From contig NZ_CP115165.1 of NCBI RefSeq assembly GCF_028622095.1, positions 496,001 to 560,000 on the forward strand: a DNA stretch of 64,000 nucleotides, written 5' to 3'. Below the pieces are notes generated by a model that saw nothing but the letters and a program-made list of their open reading frames with translations, was not told the origin of the DNA and made no database searches. The stretch comes from Deinococcus aquaticus. Its GTDB lineage: Bacteria; Deinococcota; Deinococci; Deinococcales; Deinococcaceae. The first letter of the stretch is position 1; the number at the start of each line of letters is the position of its first letter. A program made the translations under genes and the position numbers. Positions 1 to 7,627 of this stretch are shown piece by piece.

Positions 1-2
1 AT

Positions 3-560
3 GCCGTGGAGGGGGCGGGTGCGTGGGTGATGACCTCGCCAGAGGCGTATCTGGCGGCGCATCGCCTTCCGCGCTGGGCGCCGCTCCTGGAGGACGTGAC
101 GCCGGAAACGGTGTGTTTCACGGACCTGAGCGACCTTTCGCCCCAGTTAGAGCAGCTGGGCTGGGACGGCTTTTTTGTGAAGGACTTCGTGAAGTCACTG
201 AAGACCGGCGCGGGCAGCGTCATCACGCGCTCTGATCAGATCGGGGAACTGCTGGAGCGCATGGCGCACTTCCGGGGGCAGATTGAGGGTGGGGTGTGCG
301 TGCGCCGCGTGGAGGATCTGGACCCGGCGTCGGAGGCGCGGTTCTTCGTGAGGGCGGGCCGGGCGTTCAGCGCGGACGGTGCGAGGGTGCCGGAACTGGT
401 TCGCCTTGTGGCGGGGCGCATCCCATCACCTTTCTTCTCTGTGGATATCGCCCGGCGCGCGGATGGTGTGTGGCGCGTGGTGGAGGTCGGGGACGGGCAG
501 GTGTCTGATCTGGTGGGCTGGACGCCGGAGCAGTTCATGACCGTGTGGGAAGGCGCGTGA
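3..560 (+). CDS. ATP-grasp (R2K/DUF4343-like) protein, 5' end outside window
   Basis: The reading frame is open to the left edge, so this is the C-terminal part (about 185 residues) of a longer protein. The segment with GFFVKDFVKSLKTG followed by VCVRRVEDL and ending in WRVVEVGDGQVSDL has the layout of the ATP-grasp fold of the R2K clade (lysine-bearing strand, then the acidic metal-binding E-x-G-D-G element near the C terminus). Family members ligate or phosphorylate small substrates, and many stand alone in bacterial genomes with unknown substrate. The next gene is convergent and only 3 nt away. The family call is from motif memory. The substrate is unknown. Confidence 0.7.
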   Translation, partial: AVEGAGAWVMTSPEAYLAAHRLPRWAPLLEDVTPETVCFTDLSDLSPQLEQLGWDGFFVKDFVKSLKTGAGSVITRSDQIGELLERMAHFRGQIEGGVCVRRVEDLDPASEARFFVRAGRAFSADGARVPELVRLVAGRIPSPFFSVDIARRADGVWRVVEVGDGQVSDLVGWTPEQFMTVWEGA

Positions 561-563
561 TCC

Positions 564-980
564 TTACAGTTCGATCTCGCCGTCTTCCTCGCCCCACCAG
601 TTCACGCGCCGGGCTTTCACTTCGATCATGGTCAGGCCGGGCGTGTCCAGGCCTTCTTTGAACCACTGCGTGAGCTGCTCCTGCCAGTGCTCCTGCATGG
701 CGTCGCGGTCGGTGGTCAGGGTGGCTTCGCCCTGCACAGCCACGAACAGGAATTCCTTCTCGGCGCGGAAGTTCAGTTGCACGTGCTTGTTCTTCCCGAT
801 GTCCCTGGCGGTGCGGGAGTCCGCCCAGGTGAAGAAGTAGCTGGTGCCGTTGTACTCGACCTCGCCGTTGTTGCTCATGGGTCTGGAGGCGAGGCGGCCG
901 TAGCTGGTGACGGTGGTCATCAGGCACAGGTCCAGGCCGCGCATCTTGCGGGCCAGCTGGGTCATCTTCTGGTTGGGCAT
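564..980 (-). CDS. Pyridoxamine 5'-phosphate oxidase-family (general stress) protein
   Basis: A 138-aa protein with the split-barrel layout of the PNPOx family, general-stress-protein-26 type: LCLMTTVTSYGRLASRPM at the N terminus, a YFFTWADSRTARDIGKN strand, and a Trp-rich C terminus (VNWWGEEDG). Relatives bind FMN or a similar flavin. The in vivo substrate is unknown. The longer upstream reading frame is rejected: the ATG at 980 is preceded by a -10-like TAGCGT at 988-993, seven nt away, with no Shine-Dalgarno, fitting a leaderless mRNA. The gene is convergent with the ATP-grasp gene. Confidence 0.8.
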   Translation of the reverse strand: MPNQKMTQLARKMRGLDLCLMTTVTSYGRLASRPMSNNGEVEYNGTSYFFTWADSRTARDIGKNKHVQLNFRAEKEFLFVAVQGEATLTTDRDAMQEHWQEQLTQWFKEGLDTPGLTMIEVKARRVNWWGEEDGEIEL

Positions 981-1125
981 GCCTGCCACGCTACGCGGCT
1001 GGGTGTGGCGGGTGGTGGGGCGGGATTCATGGAGCGGCGAGGCGGCCTTCATGCGGCCTTGCGCGGCCGGTGCGTTTGCGGGTGTGCGTGCACTTTGTGG
1101 GGGCAGCGCGGGGTATCAAGGGCGC

Positions 1126-1485
1126 ATGCGACTGAATCACCTGAACCTGAGCGTCACGGACGTGCCGGGCACCGTTTCACTCATGGAAACCTTTTTCGGG
1201 TTTGCGCGTACGCCGGACATGCCGGTGAACGAGCACATGGCGTTCCTGCGCGGCCCGGACGGATTCCTGCTGTCCATGTTCCGCGCGCGGGACGTGGCGT
1301 ACCCGAAGTCCTTTCACGTGGGCTTCCTTCAGGACACGCCCGAGCAGGTGCTGGCGGTGCGGGAGCGGCTGCTGGCAGCCGGGTTCACGGTGCCGGAACC
1401 GCAGCGGAATCACGGCCGCCTGACGTTCTACTTCGACGCGCCGGGCGGGTTCGTGATCGAGGTGGAGTCGTTCCTGGGGGAGTGA
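1126..1485 (+). CDS. VOC-family (glyoxalase/bleomycin-resistance fold) protein
   Basis: A 119-aa single-domain protein opening with RLNHLNLSVTDVPGTVSLMETFFGF and ending FYFDAPGGFVIEVESF, the two beta-alpha-beta-beta-beta halves of a vicinal oxygen chelate subunit. Metal-ligand candidates are the His in LNHLNLSV, His in SFHVGF and Glu in IEVES. Such proteins are dioxygenases, isomerases or antibiotic-binding proteins, and the sequence does not decide which. The start at 1126 gives the normal family N terminus. A TATCAA box 6 nt upstream is compatible with leaderless transcription. A repeat remnant follows its stop codon. Confidence 0.82.
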   Translation: MRLNHLNLSVTDVPGTVSLMETFFGFARTPDMPVNEHMAFLRGPDGFLLSMFRARDVAYPKSFHVGFLQDTPEQVLAVRERLLAAGFTVPEPQRNHGRLTFYFDAPGGFVIEVESFLGE

Positions 1486-1486
1486 T

Positions 1487-1538
1487 AAGGACTCTGATCG
1501 AATGAGTTGCAACAACCGTTTGGTCGGCGTTCGGATCA
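1487..1538. repeat. Degenerate half-copy of the palindromic repeat (remnant R6)
   Basis: The sequence GGACTCTGATCGAATGAGTT and the following GCAACAACCG resemble the hairpin half of the full repeats at 45972-46107 and 59090-59225, which read GGACTCCGATTGAATGGTTT and GCAAAAACC. It fills the gap between the VOC gene and the convergent 786-aa gene and includes the latter's stop codon. Identity is partial, so this is an inferred remnant. Confidence 0.5.
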
Positions 1539-3896
1539 GCGCAGGCGCAGGTTGGGGGGCGTCGGGTCGCCGTCCTCTCCGGTGCCTAGTTCCAGGGTCA
1601 GGTCGTCCACCGTGCCCGGCTGCCGGGTGGCCTGCACTGTCCCCAGCCCGTCCATCAGGGTGCCCAGCCGGACGAGGTGCGCCAGGGTCAGGTTCGGTGC
1701 GCCGACATTGCTGTCCCACATCCGGGCGTGCAGGTCGCCGAACATGCCGCCGTTCTCGATCAGGATGTGCGGTGATTCCAGGTAGTACGGCAGGTGGAAG
1801 CGTTCGTTCAGGCTCCTTTCCTGCTCGCGCAGCATCTTGCGAACGGCGCTGAAGGCGCGTGAGAGCAGCATGTCAGGCGGGCCGGTCAGGATGACGGCGC
1901 GGGACGAGACGTAAGCGCCGCTGCTGCGCACGATGATCTGCACGCTGCCCCCCTGTTCGGCGGGGCTCAGGTCGTCGCGCGGTCCGGCCGGGAACTGGAT
2001 CTGCACGCCGTCCAGTTCGGTTTTCAGTGAGGTGACGGTCGTCCGTCTGCGTTCAGCGCGTTCGGAAACGGCGTTCAGGAGCGCGGTCACGGCGTGCAGG
2101 GGGGTGCGGGCCGGTGCCGTGCCAATGACGGTGAAGCGTGTCAGAGAGGGGGCTTTTTTGGTCCGTGCGCCCAGTCCGGCCGCCCGCAGGCGCGCCCAGT
2201 CCTGCGGGTCGAATTCCGCCTCGGTGCTCATGGTAAGGCTCTCCAGGCCGCCCGTGACGAGCAGGGCCAGGTCGGTGTTGAAACTGTTGTTCGTGTGCTG
2301 CACGTACGACGGCCAGTCGGGGTAGAGCGCCAGTCCGTACTCCTGGCCCAGTTCGCCCATGACCAGGGCGTACAGTTGCGCGGGTGTGCCGTCCGGCGCG
2401 GTCCAGCTGGCCCGCAGCAGCCGGTCCGGTGGGAACGTCTGCCAGGGTGTGGCCGCCATGAAGCGCGCCCCGGCCTGCTGGAAGGCCCGGACGGTCGCGT
2501 CGTCGGCGTCTGTCAGGAAGGCGCGTGGGGCGTAGGCGGCCTGCTGGTCCATCAGTCCGGTCGAGACCTGCGCGGTCATCTCTGCGAACATTTCGTCGAT
2601 TTCCGGCATGGCCTGCTGGTTCACCTGGATGTCCAGGTCGGTCAGCATGTCCGCCAGGACCGGGGCGAGCGCCGCGTCGGGCGTGATGATCAGGCGGGGC
2701 CGGGCGGGCACGCCGGCGCTGGTGCCGTCCAGCATGGCGTCCAGCACCCCGTCCAGCACGTCTTCCGGGCTGGCGTCGGGAATGATGTCGGTGGTCAGGA
2801 TCTGCCCGGTGACGGCGTTCAGGATCAGCGTGACGCTGGGCATCCCCTCCTCGGGTGGCAGCAGGCCCGGCAACTCGCGGCTGGTCACGATCCACACGAG
2901 GTTCAGGTCCAGTGGCAGTGCGCGCAGGGCGTCGAGGTCGAAGTCCCCGTCGTCAGCGTCGAAGAACGCGGCAGCGAGCGGCGAGTCGATCCGGATGATC
3001 GCGTCGCCCGTGTCCGGTTCTACGGTCACGGGGGGGCCGTCCCGGTCCGGTCGTCCCCGGGTGGGTGTCCCGGTTTCCGACGTCCGCGCCTTCTTGGGGG
3101 TGGTCTTCGGGGCGCTGGTCTTCTCGGCTAAAGCCTTCTGGGCCGGGCTCTTCTGTGCCGAGCCTTTCTGGGCTGCGGGAGTCTTCCCGGCCTGCTCGGG
3201 TGCCTCGGCGGGCGGCCAGTCGTCGTCGTTGCCGCCCTCGTAGGCGCACACGCCCATGCGGGGTGAATTCACGACCGGAAGTTGCTCGTCCCGTGTCTGT
3301 TCGCCGTGCCGGTCGCAGTACAGCGTGGGCTGGCCGGTCAGGTCGTCGTACTCCCAGCTGTGCGCCCACCGGGCCGGGGCGCCGCACTCCTGGCAACTCA
3401 GCTCGGGCGGCAGGTTGCGGGCCAGCAGGCGCACGGTGTCCCTGGCAGTGGTGGTGACGGGTTCGCGCGCCTGCACGGTCAGTTTCAGGTTCGTGCTGCT
3501 GCCGAAATCGTAGGTGTAGTCGAAACGGTCTCCGGCCCCCAGGCCCAGCGCCTCCAGGGTCGGTTGTTTGCGTTTCCGGCGCGGGCGGAATGGATCGAAG
3601 TCGTCGTGGTCCTCCTGCGGGCCGATGGAGAACTCACTGAGGTGCCCGCAGCATTCCAGCCAGATGCCGCGCAGGAATCCGTCCAGGTCGTCCAGCGTGG
3701 CGCTGGCAGGCACCTCGACGTCCAGCCAGTACCGGGAGTTGGCCGCCGTGATCCGCAGGCGGTAGCCGTCGCGCGCTTTCACGCGGTGCAGGGGCCGCTG
3801 GGGGCAGGTGTCGTGGTGCCGGGTCATGGTGGCCTTGGTGCCAGTGAAACCGCAGGCCCGGCACATCCCACGCGACTGAGGACGACGTGCTGTCAT
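1536..3896 (-). CDS. Zinc-ribbon / pRiA4b ORF-3-like fusion protein, 786 aa
   Basis: Visible parts, in order: a small CCHC-type zinc motif (C12, C15, H27/28, C31); a plasmid pRiA4b ORF-3-like domain at about residues 38-160 (YRLRITAANSRYWLDVEVP and the hallmark FDYTYDFGSSTNLKL); a second zinc-binding CxxC...CxxH segment near 170-200; a low-complexity Ala-Lys-Gln linker near 235-275 (repeated AQK/AEK units, histone-tail-like); then about 500 residues of a mixed alpha/beta region, starting near IIRIDSPLAAAFF, that I could only compare from memory with DUF6930/DUF7309-type regions. Function is unknown. A TACACT box (3903-3908) six nt before the ATG suggests a leaderless mRNA. It stands alone, flanked by convergent VOC and same-strand ABM genes. 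Confidence 0.75.
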   Translation of the reverse strand: MTARRPQSRGMCRACGFTGTKATMTRHHDTCPQRPLHRVKARDGYRLRITAANSRYWLDVEVPASATLDDLDGFLRGIWLECCGHLSEFSIGPQEDHDDFDPFRPRRKRKQPTLEALGLGAGDRFDYTYDFGSSTNLKLTVQAREPVTTTARDTVRLLARNLPPELSCQECGAPARWAHSWEYDDLTGQPTLYCDRHGEQTRDEQLPVVNSPRMGVCAYEGGNDDDWPPAEAPEQAGKTPAAQKGSAQKSPAQKALAEKTSAPKTTPKKARTSETGTPTRGRPDRDGPPVTVEPDTGDAIIRIDSPLAAAFFDADDGDFDLDALRALPLDLNLVWIVTSRELPGLLPPEEGMPSVTLILNAVTGQILTTDIIPDASPEDVLDGVLDAMLDGTSAGVPARPRLIITPDAALAPVLADMLTDLDIQVNQQAMPEIDEMFAEMTAQVSTGLMDQQAAYAPRAFLTDADDATVRAFQQAGARFMAATPWQTFPPDRLLRASWTAPDGTPAQLYALVMGELGQEYGLALYPDWPSYVQHTNNSFNTDLALLVTGGLESLTMSTEAEFDPQDWARLRAAGLGARTKKAPSLTRFTVIGTAPARTPLHAVTALLNAVSERAERRRTTVTSLKTELDGVQIQFPAGPRDDLSPAEQGGSVQIIVRSSGAYVSSRAVILTGPPDMLLSRAFSAVRKMLREQERSLNERFHLPYYLESPHILIENGGMFGDLHARMWDSNVGAPNLTLAHLVRLGTLMDGLGTVQATRQPGTVDDLTLELGTGEDGDPTPPNLRLR

Positions 3897-3969
3897 GCGA
3901 CCAGTGTAGCCGCCCGACTGAACGCCGTCTGCGCCGGAGCGTCCTGCCAGCCGGGCCCCGTAGGACGCT

Positions 3970-4272
3970 TCACATGATCTTCGTGGGCGCGCCTGCCTCG
4001 AACGCGATAATGCTCAGGTCGGTGATCCCCAGGGCGTGGACGGCGGCAACGGCCTCACCCACGCCGGGCAGCGCGAGGTGCGTGTGCATGTCCTGCATGG
4101 AGTCCCAGTGTTCCGTGATCAGAAAATGCCCGGGTCGTTCCAGAATCTCGGAGACGACGTACAGCTGGCAACCGCGTTCCTGACGCGTGGCCTGCGCGAT
4201 CTGGGTCAGCAGGACGCGGACCTGTCCGGTGTGTTCAGTGGGGGCGCTGAGGGTGCCGTGGGAGATGATCAT
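3970..4272 (-). CDS. Antibiotic biosynthesis monooxygenase (ABM) domain protein
   Basis: A 100-aa protein beginning MIISHGTLSAPTEHTGQVR with the dimeric ferredoxin-like ABM fold: a CQLYVVSEILERPGHFLITEHWDS strand pair and a helix carrying DMHTHLALPGV. Relatives such as YgiN are quinol monooxygenases or heme/aldehyde-handling proteins. The much longer frame that contains it is an antisense shadow of the lipoprotein gene. The ATG at 4272 is preceded by a textbook AGGAGG eight nt upstream, so this start is secure. It is divergent from the lipoprotein gene. Confidence 0.85.
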   Translation of the reverse strand: MIISHGTLSAPTEHTGQVRVLLTQIAQATRQERGCQLYVVSEILERPGHFLITEHWDSMQDMHTHLALPGVGEAVAAVHALGITDLSIIAFEAGAPTKIM

Positions 4273-4401
4273 GGGTGAAACCTCCTGAACGTCTGGGGGA
4301 TGGGTTGTGGGGTGGGTGCGGGTCTCACCATACGCCCTTTCCTGGGCGTGTATTCCGGGTGTGCGCGGGCGGCGCATACTGGGCCGCATGAGGCGGGCGG
4401 C

Positions 4402-5478
4402 GTGAAGGGTCGGCGTGTGCGGGTGGCGGGACTGGTGCTGGGCGTGGCGGCCGCCGTGCTGGCCCTGAGCGGGTGCGCGCAGGTGCGGTACCTGACGCAG
4501 GCGGCGGGCGGGCAACTGGACCTGTTGCGGCGGGCGCGGCCGGTCGAGGCGGCCCTGGCGGACCCGGCCACGCCGCCGGAGGTGCGGCGCAAGTTGCGGC
4601 TGGCGTCGGACGTGCGGGCGTTCGCGGTGGCGCCCGAGGCGGCGGGCGGGCTGGGCCTGCCGGATCACGGGTCTTTTTTGAAGTTCGTGGATGTGGGCCG
4701 TCCGTTCGTGGTGTGGAATGTGTTCTCCGCGCCGGAGTTCAGCGTGACGCTGGACACGTCGTGTTTCCCGGTGGCAGGCTGCGTGGGGTACCGGGGCTAC
4801 TTTGCCGAGGCGGGCGCGCGGGCGTACGCGCAGGAGCGGCGCGCGGCGGGCCGGGACGTGAGCGTGGGGGGCGTGAGTGCGTACTCCACGCTGGGGTACC
4901 TGAACGACCCGCTGCTGTCCACCATGCTGGCGTACCCGGACGCCACGCTGATCCGCACAGTCATTCACGAGCTGGCGCACCCGGGCCTGTACGTGGCGGG
5001 TGACACAGTGTTCAACGAGTCGTACGCCACGGCGGTCGAGGAGGAGGGCCTGCGGCGCTGGCTGGCCGCGCACGGCACGCCGGAGCTGCGCGAGCAGGAC
5101 CGGGCGGCGCAGGCGCGGCAGGCGGGGTTCGAGGCGCTGCTGCTGGACGCCCGCGCGCGCCTGGAGGCGCTGTACGCGCAGCCGGAGCTGCCCGACGCTG
5201 ACCGGCGCACGCGGAAGGCGGCGCTGCTGGCGGACCTGAACGCCCGCTACGCCACCCTGAAGGACTCGTGGGGCGGGTACGCGGGGTACGACGCCTACTT
5301 CGCGCGCGGCGTGAACAACGCCTCGCTGGGCGCCGTGGCGGCGTACGCGACGATGGTCCCGGACTTCCAGGCGCTGCTGGCGAGGGTAGGTGGGCACCTC
5401 CCGGCATTCACCGAGGGGGCGCGGGTGTGCGCGCAGAGGCCGCAGGCCGAACGCGCCGCGTGCCTGCGGGGTTCCTGA
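4402..5478 (+). CDS. Lipoprotein zinc aminopeptidase-like protein (COG4324/PF10023)
   Basis: About 358 aa from a GTG at 4402. The N terminus is a lipoprotein signal: basic KGRRVRVAG, hydrophobic LVLGVAAAVLAL, lipobox LSGC. The catalytic zincin motif is VIHELAH, with downstream FNESYATAVEEEG supplying the third ligand region. This architecture matches the 'predicted aminopeptidase' family, anchored at the outer face of the cytoplasmic membrane. The GTG overlaps by 'GTGA' the stop of a five-codon ORF (ATG 4388) that itself follows a CATACT box, so expression may be coupled. A palindromic repeat begins 3 nt after the stop. Confidence 0.85.
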   Translation: MKGRRVRVAGLVLGVAAAVLALSGCAQVRYLTQAAGGQLDLLRRARPVEAALADPATPPEVRRKLRLASDVRAFAVAPEAAGGLGLPDHGSFLKFVDVGRPFVVWNVFSAPEFSVTLDTSCFPVAGCVGYRGYFAEAGARAYAQERRAAGRDVSVGGVSAYSTLGYLNDPLLSTMLAYPDATLIRTVIHELAHPGLYVAGDTVFNESYATAVEEEGLRRWLAAHGTPELREQDRAAQARQAGFEALLLDARARLEALYAQPELPDADRRTRKAALLADLNARYATLKDSWGGYAGYDAYFARGVNNASLGAVAAYATMVPDFQALLARVGGHLPAFTEGARVCAQRPQAERAACLRGS

Positions 5479-5480
5479 CG

Positions 5481-5635
5481 CGGACTGCCGTCTGTTTCGT
5501 TAACAACCCGGGACTACACCGGGTTGCCAACTCCACGCCCGGAATCCGTTCGGCTCCCACTCGCTCTGCGGCACAGCTCTACGAGTCCGCTCGGATTGCA
5601 GGGTTTCTGCAAACCATTCAACCGGAGTCCGTCTG
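5481..5635 (+). repeat. Palindromic MITE-like repeat, copy R1
   Basis: Full copy of the dispersed element. It contains in order the CCGTCTGTTTCGTTAACAAC block, a hairpin around ACCCGG/CCGGGT, the AACTCCACGCCCGGAATCC block, a diverged segment of about 45 nt not found in the other copies, and the terminal hairpin (CGGATTGCAGGGTTTCTGC / AACCATTCAACCGG) ending in GGAGTCCGT. It sits directly downstream of the lipoprotein peptidase gene. Confidence 0.85.
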
Positions 5636-5997
5636 ACGCGTTCATGAGAGGCGACGGGTCCTGGCCAGCCGTTTGCGCGTTCCCAGGCGGTTACGGGCGT
5701 GAGGGTGCGCACGCATCCGCCTGCCGGGCCGGATGTGTTAACGCGTGCGGCCTGCTGCGCCGGGTCCGTGCGTTCTGAGGGCGGGCAGGTGAGGGCACGC
5801 TGGCTGCCCGCTGAGGCGCGTGAGGGGTTTCACGGCTGCCCCTGAGCGGAGCTGGGGGGCGCAGTTGAGCGTTCACGCAGGGAAAGCGCAGGTCCGGCCC
5901 GCATGGTAGGGGGCAGGAACGGCCGCGACTTCGCTGGCCTGTTCACTTTCCCGCACTGACCCGCTTCCGGCGGGCGCTGCCTGTCAAGAGGTGCCTC
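5636..5997. other. Intergenic region without recognised gene
   Basis: About 360 nt between repeat R1 and the next CDS. No open frame with a plausible start, no tRNA-like fold and no terminator was seen. The only recognisable element is the AGAGGTG Shine-Dalgarno just before 5998. Confidence 0.5.
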
Positions 5998-6891
5998 ATG
6001 CGTTCCACTGAAACCACCCGCGTTGTTCCCGTCCGCTCCCGTTCCCTGCTGGGTCTGCTCACCGTGGGCCTGCTGGTCGGCGCGCCCGCCTTCGCGCAGA
6101 CCGCCCCGGTCACCCCGACCCCGCCTGACGCGCCGGTCACGCAACCCGCCCCGGTCACCCCGCCCCTGCCGGACCTGGGCCTGCCCGCCACCACCCCCGC
6201 CCCGCAGGACGCCCCGCCACAGAGCGAGCCTCCCCAGAGTGAGCCACAACAGAGTGAGCCGCAGCAGGGTGAAGCGCAGCAGCCCGGCACTGAGGCGCCT
6301 ACGCCGGACCCCACCAGCACGGACGGCGCTGCCCCAGTGGCCCCGGCCGACGCCGCTCCCATTTCGGCGGCCGGGGTCAGTTCTTCCTTGCCAGCGCCGG
6401 GCAGCGTGAAGGTTCCGGAACTGCCGGGCGCGGCCCTGCTGAAAACGGTGCAGACCGTCCTGGGCGAGACGCTGATCTACAGCGCGGGCACCCAGGGCGC
6501 CCTGCCGCGCACGGTCGAGGCCCTCCAGGCCGCCGGGTACTCCGTGCAGGACGGGGCCGCCACCAGCGCGGACCGCGTGACACTGCGCCGCGCCGGAGAC
6601 GACCGTTCCTTCGAGCTGAGCGTGCGGGAGCAGGGCGGCATGACGGTCGTGTCCCTGGCCCGCCTGCCCGGCCAGGACAGTACGGAAGCCCCCGCTCCGG
6701 AAGCCGCACCCGCGCCCAGCGATCCTGCGGCTGAGCCTGAGACCGCGCAGCCGGACGCGGCACCGACTCCCGCCGTGAGCACGGAGGAGGCGCCCGCACC
6801 CGACAACTCAGCGCCGGACAGCCCGGTGGACGCCCCAGTGCCTGAGCAGCCCGGAGTGGTACCGCCCGCTCCGGCCCCCACGCAACCCTGA
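5998..6891 (+). CDS. Secreted Pro/Ala/Gln-rich protein with one small folded domain
   Basis: A 297-aa protein with a Sec signal peptide (basic start, core LLGLLTVGLLVGAPAFA, cleavage after AFA-Q). The mature chain has a disordered Pro/Thr/Gln/Glu-rich stretch including repeated SEPPQ/SEPQQ units (about residues 75-100), a compact region of roughly 85 residues around 140-225 (LLKTVQTVLGETLIYSAGTQ through TVVSLARL), and a second Pro/Ala/Glu-rich tail. The folded part is unfamiliar. It could be an envelope protein with periplasmic linkers. The start has an AGAGGTG Shine-Dalgarno. A strong bidirectional hairpin follows. Confidence 0.75.
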   Translation: MRSTETTRVVPVRSRSLLGLLTVGLLVGAPAFAQTAPVTPTPPDAPVTQPAPVTPPLPDLGLPATTPAPQDAPPQSEPPQSEPQQSEPQQGEAQQPGTEAPTPDPTSTDGAAPVAPADAAPISAAGVSSSLPAPGSVKVPELPGAALLKTVQTVLGETLIYSAGTQGALPRTVEALQAAGYSVQDGAATSADRVTLRRAGDDRSFELSVREQGGMTVVSLARLPGQDSTEAPAPEAAPAPSDPAAEPETAQPDAAPTPAVSTEEAPAPDNSAPDSPVDAPVPEQPGVVPPAPAPTQP

Positions 6892-6916
6892 TGCCGGAAC
6901 ACGCGGCCTGAACGAC

Positions 6917-6968
6917 GCACACTGAACAGGGCATGACTCTTCTAGCAGTCATGCCCTGTTCAGTGTGG
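6917..6968. terminator. Bidirectional terminator hairpin (21-bp perfect stem)
   Basis: Arms 6918-6938 and 6947-6967 are exact reverse complements (CACACTGAACAGGGCATGAC and its complement, plus one A-T pair), with an 8-nt loop. It lies between the convergent secreted-protein gene and gfh1. There is no long T-tract, but stem length and position argue for termination from both sides. Confidence 0.85.
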
Positions 6969-6992
6969 TGCTCTGGAGGTGGTGCCCTGGGG

Positions 6993-7481
6993 TCAGTACT
7001 CGATGCTCTTGACCTTGTACTTCATCTGCTTGCCGTTGTCGAGGTTGACCACGAAGGCCTCGCCTTTCTTGCGGCCCATCAGTTCCTTCCCGACGGGGCT
7101 GTCCTCGCTGACGCGCGGCAGGCTGCCACCGGTGACGGCGGCTTCGGGGGCACTGACGACCTGCACCTTCATGTCCTTCTTGGTGGTCTCGTTGCCCAGC
7201 ATGACGATCGCGCCGAGTTCCACGCGGCCCTCGTTCTCGTGGTCCTCGATGACGCTGGCGCGGGCCAGGGTGTCCTCGAGTTCATCGATGCGCGCCTCGA
7301 TGTTCATCTTCTCGCGCTTGGCGTCTTCCAGGCCGGTGTCCTCGGTATCCGAGCTGGTTTCCATCTGCTCTTGCAGGATGCGGGTCGCCTCGGCAAGGCG
7401 CACCATTTCCTGATCAAGGGATTTCTGAAGGCGTTCAAAACCTTCACGTGTGAGCTTCACCTGTCTGGTCGCTTGTGCCAC
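6993..7481 (-). CDS. gfh1: Gfh1-type RNA polymerase secondary-channel factor
   Basis: A 162-aa protein with the GreA/GreB architecture: N-terminal coiled coil (about 1-80) and C-terminal FKBP-like domain. Two features mark it as Gfh1 rather than GreA. The coiled-coil segment [31 protein letters not shown] closely tracks Thermus Gfh1, and the tip carries the acidic run E41, D45, E47, D48 instead of the GreA signature GDLSENAEY. Known Gfh1 proteins enter the RNAP secondary channel and inhibit or pause transcription instead of stimulating cleavage. The start is GTG with GGAGG eleven nt upstream. The gene ends at a shared bidirectional hairpin. Confidence 0.88.
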   Translation of the reverse strand: MAQATRQVKLTREGFERLQKSLDQEMVRLAEATRILQEQMETSSDTEDTGLEDAKREKMNIEARIDELEDTLARASVIEDHENEGRVELGAIVMLGNETTKKDMKVQVVSAPEAAVTGGSLPRVSEDSPVGKELMGRKKGEAFVVNLDNGKQMKYKVKSIEY

Positions 7482-7627
7482 TCTAGGCCTCCGTTGCGCC
7501 GCCGGGTGTTCCGGCGAGGACTCATGAACTGATGGGGTTGCGCTGCCAGGGTTCCGGATCGGATTGGGTAAGAATCAGCGCGCATTCTGCCACACACCCT
7601 CCCCCCTGACAACGGCGTGTCCCAGGA

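Noticed and set aside
3970..5397. 475-aa minus-strand frame across the lipoprotein peptidase
   Set aside because: Only its last 100 codons (the ABM protein) have a Shine-Dalgarno and family match; the rest is Arg/Pro/Gln-rich antisense shadow of the real lipoprotein gene.
6993..7481. GreA assignment
   Set aside because: The coiled-coil tip lacks the GDLSENAEY motif and aligns with Gfh1.
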